A DNA stretch of 64,000 nucleotides from Chitinophagaceae bacterium (lineage in GTDB: Bacteria > Bacteroidota > Bacteroidia > Chitinophagales > Chitinophagaceae): contig JAIETM010000004.1 in the NCBI GenBank assembly GCA_019745155.1, positions 186,001 through 250,000 on the forward strand. The letters run 5' to 3'. The notes under the pieces were generated by a model that did not search any database, was not told the DNA's origin, and worked only from the letters and a program-made list of their open reading frames with translations. Of this stretch, positions 44,722-55,036 are shown piece after piece; within the stretch, counting starts at the first letter, position 1; each line of letters begins with the position of its first letter. The translations under genes were made by a program, and so were the position numbers.

Positions 44722-44780
44722 TATAGCTTTTGGTTTTTTGATATTCCATATAAGACAAGCTGATTATTTAGCTTGAGCTT

Positions 44781-45878
44781 ATGGATGAAGCAAGTCTCTA
44801 TGCCATAGCCTTAAGCATGGTACCTGAAATAGGCTCCATCAGAGCCAAATTATTGCTGGATCATTTCGGCAATGCTGCAGATATCTTCAAAGCCAAGAGG
44901 AAAACACTAGAGGCAATTGAAGGTATTGGCACTACAGTTGCACAAAGTATTGTGAACTGGAAAGACCTCGCTTTCGCTGAAGCCGAACTACAATTATGTA
45001 CTGAACACGACATTACAATTCTGCACTATCATCATCCCGATTATCCCAGCCGCTTAAGACATTGTTATGATGCGCCTGCTGTTTTGTTTTACAAAGGCAA
45101 TGCTGATCTCAACAAACAAAAAATCATCAGCATCATTGGCACACGTAACAATACTAATTATGGCAAAGCCATTACTGAAGAATTACTGGAAGCATTGCAA
45201 GGCATGGATGTATTGGTGGTGAGCGGATTGGCTTTTGGCATTGATATAATTGCACACAAAGCAGCACTAGAAAATCAACTGGAAACAGTGGGCGTATTGG
45301 CGCATGGTATAGACAGCATTTATCCTTCGCAACACAAATCACTCGCTAAAGAAATGATCGCCCACGGCGGATTGTTGACAGAATTCCCGCAGGGTACCAA
45401 AGCAGACAGGCATAATTTTCCGCGCAGAAACCGGATAGTTGCCGGTATGGCAGATGCAACCATTGTTATTGAAACAGCTGAGAAAGGCGGCAGCATGATT
45501 ACCGCAGAACTGGCCTGGACCTATAACCGCGATTTGTTTGCCGTGCCGGGAAAGATTTCTGACAGTAAGAGCGCAGGTTGCAACCAGCTCATTCGACAAC
45601 AGAAAGCACAGATTTATACCAGTCCTAAACAATTCCTCAAGGATATCGGCTGGCTAAATAAACCCGTCAAACGCCAATCGCAAAGGCTACTCTTCCCAGA
45701 ACTCAGCGAAACAGAGCAGCAGATTGTAGACCTACTGCAAAAAGCAGACAGCCTGCATATTGACCTTCTCTATCAGCAAAGTGGACTGAGCAGCAGTGCC
45801 GTAGCCGCAGCCATGCTGAATTTAGAGATGCAGAACATTGTGCTTAGCCTGCCAGGCAAAATGTTTAAACTGGCCTGA
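44781..45878 (+). CDS. dprA: DNA processing protein DprA
   Basis: 365 residues: an N-terminal helix-hairpin-helix-like region (about 1-70), the Rossmann-type DprA core (KIISIIGTRNNTNYGK, VVSGLAFGIDIIAHKAAL, FPRRNRIVAGMADATIVIE, GSMITAELAW) and a C-terminal winged helix (about 305-365). It loads RecA on incoming single-stranded DNA during natural transformation. It lies between the OmpA-family gene and guaB, all co-directional. Confidence 0.94.
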   Translation: MDEASLYAIALSMVPEIGSIRAKLLLDHFGNAADIFKAKRKTLEAIEGIGTTVAQSIVNWKDLAFAEAELQLCTEHDITILHYHHPDYPSRLRHCYDAPAVLFYKGNADLNKQKIISIIGTRNNTNYGKAITEELLEALQGMDVLVVSGLAFGIDIIAHKAALENQLETVGVLAHGIDSIYPSQHKSLAKEMIAHGGLLTEFPQGTKADRHNFPRRNRIVAGMADATIVIETAEKGGSMITAELAWTYNRDLFAVPGKISDSKSAGCNQLIRQQKAQIYTSPKQFLKDIGWLNKPVKRQSQRLLFPELSETEQQIVDLLQKADSLHIDLLYQQSGLSSSAVAAAMLNLEMQNIVLSLPGKMFKLA

Positions 45879-45888
45879 AAAATTGGAT

Positions 45889-45920
45889 TTGCCCCGTAAG
45901 GGATGCTGCCATTATCTTTG
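45889..45920 (+). promoter_or_regulatory. Promoter of guaB (TTG-N21-TATCTTTG)
   Basis: TTG at 45889-45891 and TATCTTTG at 45913-45920, 3 nt before the guaB ATG. Leaderless transcription is implied. Confidence 0.65.
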
Positions 45921-45923
45921 CAC

Positions 45924-47423
45924 ATGGCAACAAGAAAATCCTCCGCTCAGAAATCCCAAGATGCAAGACTGTTCGGTTTAGGCCTCACATTTGATGATGT
46001 GTTACTCATGCCCGCGTTCAGTCAGGTGTTACCCCGCGATGTAGACACCAGCACCAAACTCACCCGTCAGCTTACCATCAACATTCCCATGCTCTCAGCA
46101 GCCATGGATACCGTTACAGAAGCCAATCTGGCCATTGCCCTGGCACGCGAAGGCGGTCTGGGTATCCTGCACAAGAACATGTCTATTGAAAAACAGGCAG
46201 AACAGGTTCGTAAGGTGAAGCGAAGCGAGAGCGGATTAATTGTTGACCCTGTTACCCTCCATGCAGAAGCTACTGTAGGCGATGCATTGCGCATGATGAA
46301 AGAGAATAAGATCGGCGGTATTCCCATTGTGGATGCTCAACAGAAACTGGTGGGCATTTTAACCAACCGTGACCTTCGTTTTGAAACACACGACAAAAAC
46401 AGAAAAGTGAAGGAAGTGATGACCAAGGATAACTTGGTGACTGCTCCAGAAGGCACTGATCTGAAAAAAGCAGAAATCATTTTCAGAAAGCATAAGATTG
46501 AGAAACTGCCTGTGGTAAACAAGCAGGGCAAACTCACCGGTTTAATTACGTACAGAGATATTTTACAATTACGCAACTTCCCCAATGCTGTGAAAGATGG
46601 CATGGGCCGATTGCTGGTAGGTGCTGCATTAGGCATTACCAAGGATTTGCTCGACAGAGCTGCGGCTTTACAAGCAGTAGGCGTAGATGTTGTGACATTG
46701 GATAGTGCGCATGGCCATAGTGCTGGCGTCATCAACGCTTTAAAGACATTGCGAAAGAGTTTCAAAAACTTACAAATCATTGCAGGCAATGTGGGTACTG
46801 CAGCAGGTGCTAAAGCTTTGGCCGACGCAGGTGCTGATTGTGTAAAAGTAGGTATTGGTCCGGGTTCTATTTGTACCACACGTATTGTAGCCGGTGCAGG
46901 TGTGCCCCAGCTAACTGCTATTATGGAAGTGGCTGCTGCTTTAAAGAGTAAGCAAGTGCCTTTGATTGCTGATGGCGGTATTCGTTACACAGGTGATATG
47001 GTGAAAGCTTTGGCAGCAGGTGCCAATGTGGTGATGATGGGTAGTGTGTTTGCAGGCGTGGAGGAAAGTCCGGGCGAAACCATTATCTACGAAGGCAGAA
47101 AGTTCAAAGAGTATCGCGGTATGGGCAGCTTGGGTGCGATGAGCCAAGGAAGTGGCGATCGTTATTTCCAGGATGTAGAAGACGACGTGAAGAAATTTGT
47201 ACCGGAAGGTATTGAAGGTCGTGTTGCGTATAAAGGTTATCTGAGAGAAGTAGTCTATCAGTATGTTGGCGGACTCAGAGCCGGTATGGGCTATTGCGGC
47301 GCCAAGAATATCAGTGAGCTGCAAAAAGCCACTTTTGTCCAAATCACCAATGCAGGTATGCGCGAAAGCCATGCGCACGATGTGGACATCACGAAGGAAG
47401 CACCCAATTACAGCAGAAAATAA
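45924..47423 (+). CDS. guaB: Inosine-5'-monophosphate dehydrogenase
   Basis: 499 residues. The N-terminal barrel start ([24 protein letters not shown]), two CBS domains (about 105-220, with [21 protein letters not shown] and [20 protein letters not shown]), the catalytic loop [15 protein letters not shown] with the nucleophile Cys and the flap region [11 protein letters not shown]. It converts IMP to XMP, committing to guanine nucleotide synthesis. ATG at 45924 is used because the -7 box sits just before it. Confidence 0.96.
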   Translation: MATRKSSAQKSQDARLFGLGLTFDDVLLMPAFSQVLPRDVDTSTKLTRQLTINIPMLSAAMDTVTEANLAIALAREGGLGILHKNMSIEKQAEQVRKVKRSESGLIVDPVTLHAEATVGDALRMMKENKIGGIPIVDAQQKLVGILTNRDLRFETHDKNRKVKEVMTKDNLVTAPEGTDLKKAEIIFRKHKIEKLPVVNKQGKLTGLITYRDILQLRNFPNAVKDGMGRLLVGAALGITKDLLDRAAALQAVGVDVVTLDSAHGHSAGVINALKTLRKSFKNLQIIAGNVGTAAGAKALADAGADCVKVGIGPGSICTTRIVAGAGVPQLTAIMEVAAALKSKQVPLIADGGIRYTGDMVKALAAGANVVMMGSVFAGVEESPGETIIYEGRKFKEYRGMGSLGAMSQGSGDRYFQDVEDDVKKFVPEGIEGRVAYKGYLREVVYQYVGGLRAGMGYCGAKNISELQKATFVQITNAGMRESHAHDVDITKEAPNYSRK

Positions 47424-47429
47424 TCATCT

Positions 47430-47447
47430 ACGCTCCGCAAGGAGCGT
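47430..47447 (+). terminator. Terminator of guaB
   Basis: ACGCTCC-gcaa-GGAGCGT hairpin followed by a T-run, 7 nt after the guaB stop. Confidence 0.9.
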
Positions 47448-47473
47448 TTTTTATTTGCAGGCTTATACCGAAC

Positions 47474-48646
47474 TTGCCGCAAAACCTTTTGATCTTGCGT
47501 AGAATCCTTTTATTACTGTGTTTCCTGACAGGTACATTTTTCTCCTTTGCACAGGATAGTTCCCGCTTACGCATCAGCATACTCACCTGCGCACCAGGTG
47601 GTGAACTCTATGCCACATTCGGACATACCGCTATACGCGTGATTGACAGCACGACGCAGCGCGATATCATTTTCAACTACGGCACTTTTGATTTTAGTGA
47701 TCCTGATTTCTATACCAAGTTTATTAGAGGCAAGCTTTTGTATTTTCTGTCTGCTGAAGACCCAACTTCTTTTGCCTATAGTTATCAAATGGATAACAGA
47801 AGTGTTTGGGAGCAAGAACTCAATCTGTCTCCCGCACAAAAACAAGCTTTATTCAATGCCCTGCTGAACAATATGCAAGGCGACAATCGATACTACCAGT
47901 ACGATTTTCTCTTCGACAATTGTACCACTAGAGTAAGTGAGTTACTCAGCAAAACAACTGGCTTTACTGTTCCCCAGCCGCTTGTTCCTAAAGGCACCAC
48001 GTATCGCAACATGTTACATGAGTATCTCGACAAAGGCAATCAGCCCTGGAGCAAGTTGGGTATCGACTTGTTGTTGGGTAGCAAGATTGATGAACCTGTG
48101 AGCATTGCATCATCGATGTTTTTGCCTGATTATCTGATGAAGGGATTGGATAGTAGCAAACCACTTCTCGCCAAACCAAAAACCTATTTCCTGCAAACAC
48201 CGGTAATTGAAGCAGGCAATAGCATGTATATGCCCACCTTGGTGATGAGTATTTTATTGATTGGTATAGTCTTGCTATCACAATGGAAGCAAGAACAGTG
48301 GTCGCTTTTTTTCAAAATATTGGATTCTGCATTGTTCTACATTACTGGCATGGCCGGAATCCTATTACTCTTTATGTGGGTTGGTACTGATCACAAAGCC
48401 TGTAGCAATAACTATAACCTGATCTGGGCCCTGCCAACACATGCCATTGCCGCTTTTGCATTATGGAAAAAGCGTAAATGGATGCATACTTATTTCAAAG
48501 TATCTTCTTTACTATACATCATCGTTTTAGCAAGCTGGTGGTTTTTACCACAAGAGTTCAACCCTGCGCTGTTTTATTTTGTTTTAATACTGCTGTACAG
48601 ATCAGTGATGCAGCAAAAATGGCACGCACATGCAAGAAATATTTGA
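47474..48646 (+). CDS. DUF4105-family membrane protein, TTG start
   Basis: About 390 residues. A signal peptide or first membrane segment (to about 26), then the DUF4105 domain (about 30-240: CAPGGELYATFGHTAIRV, NYGTFDFSDPDFYTKFIRGKLLYFL, DFLFDNCTTR) with a conserved His/Cys pair, and several C-terminal membrane helices (about 255-385). Function of the family is not established; the N-terminal domain resembles a papain-like or LapB-type fold. No ATG precedes the conserved region: TTG at 47474, 47489 and 47495 are the candidates. Its end overlaps the next gene by 17 nt. Confidence 0.85.
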   Translation: MPQNLLILRRILLLLCFLTGTFFSFAQDSSRLRISILTCAPGGELYATFGHTAIRVIDSTTQRDIIFNYGTFDFSDPDFYTKFIRGKLLYFLSAEDPTSFAYSYQMDNRSVWEQELNLSPAQKQALFNALLNNMQGDNRYYQYDFLFDNCTTRVSELLSKTTGFTVPQPLVPKGTTYRNMLHEYLDKGNQPWSKLGIDLLLGSKIDEPVSIASSMFLPDYLMKGLDSSKPLLAKPKTYFLQTPVIEAGNSMYMPTLVMSILLIGIVLLSQWKQEQWSLFFKILDSALFYITGMAGILLLFMWVGTDHKACSNNYNLIWALPTHAIAAFALWKKRKWMHTYFKVSSLLYIIVLASWWFLPQEFNPALFYFVLILLYRSVMQQKWHAHARNI

Positions 48647-49436
48647 GTTTGGCGGAAGTAAAATATATTACCTCGACATAGGTAAGGGTAACACCATTGT
48701 TTTGCTACATGGTTTTGGAGAGGATAGTCAAATCTGGAACAGACAAATTGCTTTATTGTCGCAAAATTATAGGCTCATTGTACCCGATCTTCCTGGCAGT
48801 GGCAATTCAAGCATGCTCTCAACACCAGATACAATTGAAGCCTATGCTACTGCCATTGAAGCCTTGCTGAATCATCTATCGGTTAACAAATGCATCATAC
48901 TGGGACATAGTATGGGTGGCTATATCACACTTGCTTTTGCAGAAGCGTATCCAGAGCGATTATTGGGCTGGGGACTGATTCATTCTACGGCATTTGCAGA
49001 CTCGGAGGAAAAGAAGCTAAATAGACAAAGAGGCATCGAGTTAATGCAACAATACGGTACTTATGCATTTCTGCGTAATACCATTCCCAACCTCTTTGCT
49101 GACAGCTATAAAAAGCAAGAACCTAAGGTGCTGGATGAACTGATTGAATCAGCCAAAGCGTTTACGGCAGAAGCCTGCTGCGCTTATTATAAGGCCATGA
49201 AGAATCGGCCAGACAGAACCCATGTATTGTCAAGCAGCAAAACACCGGTTTTATTCATCTTAGGAACAGAAGATGTTGCAGCTCCGTTAAATGATCTACT
49301 GCAACAAGTGCATTTACCCTCAACCGCTTATATTCATATCTTGGATGGTGTTGGGCACATGGGTATGCTGGAGGCAACCAAAAAGGTAAATGCACACGTA
49401 GCTGAATTTGCAGCCGACATCTTCAAGGCACAATGA
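48630..49436 (+). CDS. Alpha/beta hydrolase
   Basis: 268 residues. IVLLHGFGEDSQIWNRQI (oxyanion loop), nucleophile elbow GHSMGGY (about 91-97, Ser93), acid in FILGTEDVAAPL and catalytic His in LDGVGHMGMLE. A cytoplasmic serine hydrolase of the general alpha/beta fold; ester, lactone or C-C substrates are all possible. It overlaps both neighbours (17 nt upstream, 4 nt downstream), so it lies in an operon with the DUF4105 protein and the secreted PKD protein. Confidence 0.88.
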   Translation: MQEIFEFGGSKIYYLDIGKGNTIVLLHGFGEDSQIWNRQIALLSQNYRLIVPDLPGSGNSSMLSTPDTIEAYATAIEALLNHLSVNKCIILGHSMGGYITLAFAEAYPERLLGWGLIHSTAFADSEEKKLNRQRGIELMQQYGTYAFLRNTIPNLFADSYKKQEPKVLDELIESAKAFTAEACCAYYKAMKNRPDRTHVLSSSKTPVLFILGTEDVAAPLNDLLQQVHLPSTAYIHILDGVGHMGMLEATKKVNAHVAEFAADIFKAQ

Positions 49437-52051
49437 AGAAAATTTGCTGGTTATACTGCTGTTTGCTATTTGCATTACCCGCAATGGCCGATCACCTTAA
49501 GGGAGGCTGGGTACAATACAATTATCTTGGATCAGGTTCTAACAATAGTAATCGATATCAAATTATTGTGAGACAGTATCTTGATTGCAATTCCAGAGCA
49601 GGACAAATCGATCAACAAATATTCCTAGCAATATACTCTGGCGCTACCTTGGTTCAAAGATATACTGTTCTACTTAGCGGAACAGAAACTCTTAACAAAA
49701 GCCAGTTCGATCCTTGCATCTCACCTCCACCTACCGTTTGTTATCGGATTGACAGATATGAACAGGTTGTTGAACTTCCCGTTACCACAGGCACTTACAC
49801 CTTAGCTGTACAAAGGTGTTGCCGCATAGCCGGCATTGTGAATGTCAGCCAGTCAAACACCGTTGGTGTTACCTATACCAATACCATTCCGGGAACCATT
49901 ACCAGTTTTAGTTTCGCCAACAACAGCAGTCCCATTTTTGCACAAAGAGATACTGCTGTGGTTTGTTACAATTCGCCCATCAATTTTGATTTTAGCGCAA
50001 CTGATACTGATGGCGACTCTTTGAGCTATACATTCTGTGATGGTATTGTTGGAGGAAGTAATGCCAATGGCGGTCAGCAACCAGATCCCCCCAGCCCTCC
50101 TCCATATGCAAGTGTCTTCTACAACCCCGGATATTCAGGCGGCCAACCTTTGGGTCCTAATGTCAGGATTGACAGTAAAACAGGGCTAATTACTGGCACA
50201 ACCCCAAGTACTGTTGGAGACTATGTAGTTGCTGTTTGTGTTAGTGAATTTAGAAATGGATTCCTGATAGGCGTTACCAGAAAAGAAATTCATGTTACCG
50301 TTGCCAATTGCCAAATATCAGCTGCGAGATTAGATCCACAGTATATTTCCTGTGATGGGTTTACACTCAACTTTTTCAACCAATCAACATCTACTGATAT
50401 CAATAAATATCTCTGGACCTTCGGTACAGGCAGACCAGTCATTGACACCACTTCACAACCTACACCAACATTCACTTATCCCGACACAGGCACTTACCGA
50501 TTAAAACTGAAAGTAACAACCATCGGCGGTTGTTCAGATTCTACCACTGCAACAGTGAAAGTATATCCGGGTTTTATTCCTTCCTTCAATATCACCGGCA
50601 CTTGTTACCTCAATCCATTCCAGTTTAATAACACTTCTTTTACTCGTTATGGTGTGATTGATAGTGTTGCGTGGGACTTCGGCGAAACAAGTATCACAAC
50701 TGACACATCCTCACTATACAATCCAAGATACACCTACCCAAATCCCGGCAACAGAGATATTCGATTATATATACGGAACAATAAAGGTTGCGAAGCAGAT
50801 ACAACCATCACACTTATTGTTCGTGATAAACCTTTCATACCGCTGCCTTTCAAAGACACTTTGATTTGCAGTATTGATACCCTGCCCATCATCACCAATA
50901 TCCCAACAGGCATTGTTGACTGGTTTCCTAAAACCAATATGCTTGGAGGGAGTACCGCCAATCCATTGGTCTTTCCGAAAGACACCATCAAGTACTATGT
51001 AAGCGTGAATGATAATGGCTGTCAGAACATAGATTCCCTAACAGTAAACGTCTTAGATTTTATTTCAGTTGATCTACCTAGGGACACAGGTATTTGCTTA
51101 ACAGATAATTTCATCATCAGACCAACGAGCTTTGCCACCAGCTATCAATGGTCGCCAGCTATAGGATTGAATAGCGCAACAAGCAAAAATCCGATAGCGT
51201 CTCCTTTGGTAACCACCAAATACCTTGTAACAGCCAATCTAGGTTATTGCCAAGCGAGAGATTCTATGACGGTTTTTGTTACCCCTTATCCACAAGCAAA
51301 TGTTACAGAAGATACTGCCATTTGTTTTGGCGAAAGAGTGCAATTAAATGGAAGAATTGTTGGTTCATCTTTTAGTTGGTCGCCTGCTGCCTCTCTGCTC
51401 GGCAGTAATACACTCAATCCCATCGCGGGTCCTTCAAGAACTACTACTTACTATTTAACGGTTAGAGATACACTTGGCTGTCCCAAACCATTTCAGGACT
51501 CTGTAAGAATTACTGTTGTACCTCCTATTACTGTGAATGCAGGTAGGGATACTGCTGTTGTTGCCAATCAGCCACTACGTTTATTTGCAGCAAGCAGTGC
51601 TGCTGATTACCAGTACCGCTGGACACCTGATATTGGACTGAATGATCCCAATATCCCTAACCCTATTGCAACCATTGGGCTGGGTACAGATTCAGTCGTC
51701 TACCGTATTCGTGTAACAGGGCCAGGCGGTTGTTATGGTGAAGACTTTATCAAAGTCCGCATTTTTCAGTCCGATCCTGCACTATGGATACCTTCCGCAT
51801 TTACACCAAATAAAGATGGCCGGAACGATGTATTCAAACCAGTACCAGTAGGCATTAGCGCTATCGTTCAATTCAGCATCTTTAACAGATGGGGACAGCT
51901 CATATTCACCACGCGTGAAATGAATAAAGGATGGGATGGCTTTTATAACGGCATAGCACAGCCAGCCGGCACTTATGTGTATCAGGCTGAAGCAATAGAC
52001 TATACAGGTAAACGCGTGCAGAAAAAAGGTAGTTTCATCTTAATTCGCTAA
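49433..52051 (+). CDS. Large T9SS-exported PKD/Ig-repeat protein with type-B sorting domain
   Basis: 872 residues: signal peptide (to about 20), an N-terminal beta domain with several Cys, PKD-like repeats (WTFGTG, WDFGETS; about 300-460), repeated Ig-like modules with WSPAIGL, WSPAASLLG and WTPDIGLND (about 470-770) and the C-terminal gliding-motility/CHU domain (PSAFTPNKDGRNDVF, FNRWGQLIF, WDGFYNG, AGTYVYQAEA). The last domain targets it to type IX secretion. Probably a surface adhesin or filament protein. Start overlaps the hydrolase stop by ATGA. Confidence 0.9.
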   Translation: MKKICWLYCCLLFALPAMADHLKGGWVQYNYLGSGSNNSNRYQIIVRQYLDCNSRAGQIDQQIFLAIYSGATLVQRYTVLLSGTETLNKSQFDPCISPPPTVCYRIDRYEQVVELPVTTGTYTLAVQRCCRIAGIVNVSQSNTVGVTYTNTIPGTITSFSFANNSSPIFAQRDTAVVCYNSPINFDFSATDTDGDSLSYTFCDGIVGGSNANGGQQPDPPSPPPYASVFYNPGYSGGQPLGPNVRIDSKTGLITGTTPSTVGDYVVAVCVSEFRNGFLIGVTRKEIHVTVANCQISAARLDPQYISCDGFTLNFFNQSTSTDINKYLWTFGTGRPVIDTTSQPTPTFTYPDTGTYRLKLKVTTIGGCSDSTTATVKVYPGFIPSFNITGTCYLNPFQFNNTSFTRYGVIDSVAWDFGETSITTDTSSLYNPRYTYPNPGNRDIRLYIRNNKGCEADTTITLIVRDKPFIPLPFKDTLICSIDTLPIITNIPTGIVDWFPKTNMLGGSTANPLVFPKDTIKYYVSVNDNGCQNIDSLTVNVLDFISVDLPRDTGICLTDNFIIRPTSFATSYQWSPAIGLNSATSKNPIASPLVTTKYLVTANLGYCQARDSMTVFVTPYPQANVTEDTAICFGERVQLNGRIVGSSFSWSPAASLLGSNTLNPIAGPSRTTTYYLTVRDTLGCPKPFQDSVRITVVPPITVNAGRDTAVVANQPLRLFAASSAADYQYRWTPDIGLNDPNIPNPIATIGLGTDSVVYRIRVTGPGGCYGEDFIKVRIFQSDPALWIPSAFTPNKDGRNDVFKPVPVGISAIVQFSIFNRWGQLIFTTREMNKGWDGFYNGIAQPAGTYVYQAEAIDYTGKRVQKKGSFILIR

Positions 52052-52099
52052 CGCAGGCTATACATTATTTTCATTCCTTTGCGCCTTAAAGCCCTTTAT

Positions 52100-52855
52100 A
52101 TGCCAAAGACGATTCTGATTACCGGTGCCACTTCAGGTTTTGGAAAAGCGATTGCAGAAACTTTTGCTGCTGCTAAATGGAATTGTATCATCACCGGAAG
52201 AAGAGCAGACCGACTTGACTCGCTTGCAACAGAACTACAGCAAAAATTTGGCATAGCTGTACACACCCTTTGCTTTGATGTACAAGATCGCAAAGCAGTT
52301 TTTGCAGCCATTGAATCCCTCCCACAAAATTGGCAAAGCATTGATGTATTGGTGAACAATGCAGGTCTTGCATTAGGTCGTGATTCTTTCGATCAGGCCA
52401 ATTTGGATGATTGGGATACGATGATGGATACCAATGTTAAGGGCTTAATGTATGTGAGCAAAGCTGTACTACCCTTGATGATTGCACGCAAAAGCGGCCA
52501 TATCATCAATATTGGTTCAACTGCAGGTAAAGAAGTGTATAAAGATGGTAATGCCTATTGCGCCAGCAAACATGCAGTAGATGCCATCAGCAAAGCCATG
52601 CGTATTGATTTACTGCCACACCGCATCAAAGTAACGGCGATTCATCCCGGTGCGGCAGAAACAGAATTTTCTATTGTGCGCTTTAAAGGAGATGAAAACA
52701 AAGCTGCAACTGTGTATGAAGGGTATCAACCCTTAGTAGCAAAAGACATTGCAGACACGGCTTTTTATTGCGCCAATTTACCGGAGCATGTTTGTATCAA
52801 TGATTTAACCATCACTTGCTTGGCTCAGGCAAACTCTTTTTACTTACACAAGTGA
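52100..52855 (+). CDS. Short-chain dehydrogenase/reductase (YdfG-like)
   Basis: 251 residues. NADP-binding ITGATSGFGKAIAETF (about 7-22), NNAGLALG, and catalytic Ser (IINIGSTAG) with YCASKHAVDAISK (Tyr-x3-Lys). It resembles YdfG, an NADP-dependent 3-hydroxy acid/serine dehydrogenase. The ATG at 52100 gives the standard N-terminus. Its 3' end overlaps the convergent nitronate monooxygenase-like gene by 12 nt. Confidence 0.9.
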   Translation: MPKTILITGATSGFGKAIAETFAAAKWNCIITGRRADRLDSLATELQQKFGIAVHTLCFDVQDRKAVFAAIESLPQNWQSIDVLVNNAGLALGRDSFDQANLDDWDTMMDTNVKGLMYVSKAVLPLMIARKSGHIINIGSTAGKEVYKDGNAYCASKHAVDAISKAMRIDLLPHRIKVTAIHPGAAETEFSIVRFKGDENKAATVYEGYQPLVAKDIADTAFYCANLPEHVCINDLTITCLAQANSFYLHK

Positions 52856-53797
52856 GTGTAGTGGGTCATTGAGTGCCGATTGAAAATCATTCCAGATCTC
52901 TTGTACAACTGCTGCTGCAGGTTGAATGGATTGCATCATCGCACTCACTTGTCCAATCTCTAACTCACCTTGTTCCATATCGCCTTCAAACATACCCTTC
53001 TTGGCTCTGCCCCTGCCAAGTAATTGATTCAACTCAGCAGCATCTGCACCGCGCAACTCAGCTTCGCGCACCTGTTCTGCAAATGCATTCTTCAATAAAC
53101 GTACTGGCACGGTTTTCTTCATCTGCAACAAAGTATCACCTTCTTTTGCTTGGATAATAGCATGCTTAAAGTCAGGATGCGCAGATGCTTCGTGGGTACA
53201 CACAAATCGGCTACCAATCTGCACCCCATCTGCACCCAAGACCATGGCTGCCAACATTTGTCGGCCTGTGGCAATACCGCCAGCAGCAATCACTGGAATC
53301 TTTACCGCTGCTTTCACCAAAGGAATCAACACCATGGTGGTGGTTTCTTCCCGACCATTATGCCCACCAGCTTCAAAACCCTCAGCTACTACCGCATCAC
53401 ATCCGGCTTGTTCCGCTTTCTGTGCAAACTTGCTACTGCTCACCACATGAATCACTTTGATACCGTGTGCTTTCAGTTTACTCGTCCATGTTCCAGGATT
53501 ACCTGCACTCGTAAACACTACCGGCACTTTTTCTTCGATCATGATCGCTATATGTTGCTCAATATCCGGATACAACAAGGGCAGGTTCACACCAAATGGT
53601 TTACTAGTAGCCGCTTTGTATTGCTGAATATGTTCGCGCAGCACATTAGGATACATACTCCCAGCACCAATGATACCTAGTCCGCCAGCATTACTCACGG
53701 CACTAGCCAACTTCCAACCACTTACCCAAACCATGCCCGCTTGAATAATGGGGTATTCAATACCCAATAATTGGGTGATACGTTGATTCATCTGCAT
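52844..53797 (-). CDS. Nitronate monooxygenase / FabK-like flavoprotein
   Basis: 317 residues. IIQAGMVWVSGWKLASAVSNAGGLGIIGAGSM at the N-terminus, SSKFAQKAEQAGCDAVVAEGFEAGGHNG (FMN-binding region with the family His), IAAGGIATGRQMLAAMVLGADGVQIGSRF. Members of this group are FMN-dependent nitronate monooxygenases or enoyl-ACP reductase II. Without neighbours of lipid synthesis the assignment between the two stays open. Confidence 0.85.
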   Translation of the reverse strand: MQMNQRITQLLGIEYPIIQAGMVWVSGWKLASAVSNAGGLGIIGAGSMYPNVLREHIQQYKAATSKPFGVNLPLLYPDIEQHIAIMIEEKVPVVFTSAGNPGTWTSKLKAHGIKVIHVVSSSKFAQKAEQAGCDAVVAEGFEAGGHNGREETTTMVLIPLVKAAVKIPVIAAGGIATGRQMLAAMVLGADGVQIGSRFVCTHEASAHPDFKHAIIQAKEGDTLLQMKKTVPVRLLKNAFAEQVREAELRGADAAELNQLLGRGRAKKGMFEGDMEQGELEIGQVSAMMQSIQPAAAVVQEIWNDFQSALNDPLHSLV

Positions 53798-53825
53798 ACT
53801 TAAAGGTAAACAGCTGATAACAAAA

Positions 53826-53844
53826 AAGGACCCAATGGGTCCTT
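53826..53844 (-). terminator. Terminator of the nucleotidyltransferase gene
   Basis: Perfect 8-bp hairpin AAGGACCC-att-GGGTCCTT followed on the minus strand by a T-run, 21 nt after the stop. Confidence 0.9.
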
Positions 53845-53865
53845 CACTAAAAATATTTTTATAGA

Positions 53866-54858
53866 TTAACCAAAGTCAATCTCGGTATTGTCGCCAATAT
53901 TCAGACTTCTGCTCAAACCTTTTACTGCAGCATCACTACCAATCAATGAATTATCCAGCACCACTTCAAACAAATTGGTATAAGAACCAATGATGCTATC
54001 GCGTACAATGGAATATTCAATAGTCGTATTGGCGCCAATGGCAACGTGCGGACCAATGATACTATTCTTAATCGTACAGCCCGGTGCAATACTTACCGGA
54101 GGAATGATAATCGTATCCTGAAATCCATGACCGTCTTCTACATTGCCGCCAGTTTTCTTCAGCAATGTGGCATTACTTTCCAGTAAGGATTCTTTCTTAC
54201 CGCAATCGAACCAGTTCTTCACTTTAAAAGATTTGAACTTGGCACCGCGACGAATCATGCAATCCAGCGCATCAGTAAGGTTATACTCACCATGGCTCTT
54301 GATATCTTGCACAAACAAATGATGCAGACATTCAAACAGAAAATCTGATTCCTTGATTTTATACAAACCAACCAGCGCCATATTGCTCTTTGGAATAGCG
54401 GGCTTTTCTACTACCTGCTCAATAAATCCATCTTCACCAATACTGGCTACACCAAAATTGCGTGGATCATCTACTTTCTTTACACCCAACATGCTGTAGG
54501 GACTATCCAACACTTCCTTCACATCAAATTCGCAGATGGTATCACCCAAGACTACGAATACTTCATCATCACCTACGATGTTCTTGGTGAGTTCAATCGC
54601 ATGTCCCGTACCCTGTCTTTCATTTTGATACACAAAATGTGTGGTAAGATCAGGATAGGTTTGCTCTACGTATTCATGAATTTTTTCACCCAGATAACCC
54701 ACGATGAAAATAAACTCATTGATACCTGCTTCATGTAATTGATCTACAATAAAGCTGAGGATGGTTTTGCCCGCGATGGGGATCAAAGCCTTGGGTTGGG
54801 TATATGTATGTGGCCTCAGTTTGGCACCTGCACCAGCCACGGGTATGATTGCTTTCAT
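53866..54858 (-). CDS. Sugar-phosphate nucleotidyltransferase with left-handed beta-helix
   Basis: 330 residues. N-terminal pyrophosphorylase domain (MKAIIPVAGAGAKLRPHTYTQPKALIPIAGK, VLGDT, VEKP; about 1-235) and C-terminal hexapeptide repeats (APGCTIKNSIIGPHVAIGANTTIEYSIV region, about 250-320). It resembles glucose-1-phosphate thymidylyl/uridylyltransferases and mannose-1-phosphate guanylyltransferases; the exact nucleotide and sugar cannot be told. The signature loop reads GAGAKLRP instead of the common GxGTRLRP. Single-gene unit divergent from glyA. Confidence 0.88.
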   Translation of the reverse strand: MKAIIPVAGAGAKLRPHTYTQPKALIPIAGKTILSFIVDQLHEAGINEFIFIVGYLGEKIHEYVEQTYPDLTTHFVYQNERQGTGHAIELTKNIVGDDEVFVVLGDTICEFDVKEVLDSPYSMLGVKKVDDPRNFGVASIGEDGFIEQVVEKPAIPKSNMALVGLYKIKESDFLFECLHHLFVQDIKSHGEYNLTDALDCMIRRGAKFKSFKVKNWFDCGKKESLLESNATLLKKTGGNVEDGHGFQDTIIIPPVSIAPGCTIKNSIIGPHVAIGANTTIEYSIVRDSIIGSYTNLFEVVLDNSLIGSDAAVKGLSRSLNIGDNTEIDFG

Positions 54859-55036
54859 TAACCAGGGGGATTTTACGCTCGGTTCATTCGCACTTGTTCG
54901 CTTGCCCTCAAGCGGGCGTGAAATTAGGGAAATCCCCCAAAATGGGCAATGATTGTGGATAGTTGCTTGATAATCAAGGCCTACAATTTTATGGACTTCT
55001 CTTAGGCATGCAGTAGTTTTGGCGAAAATTTTGGCA

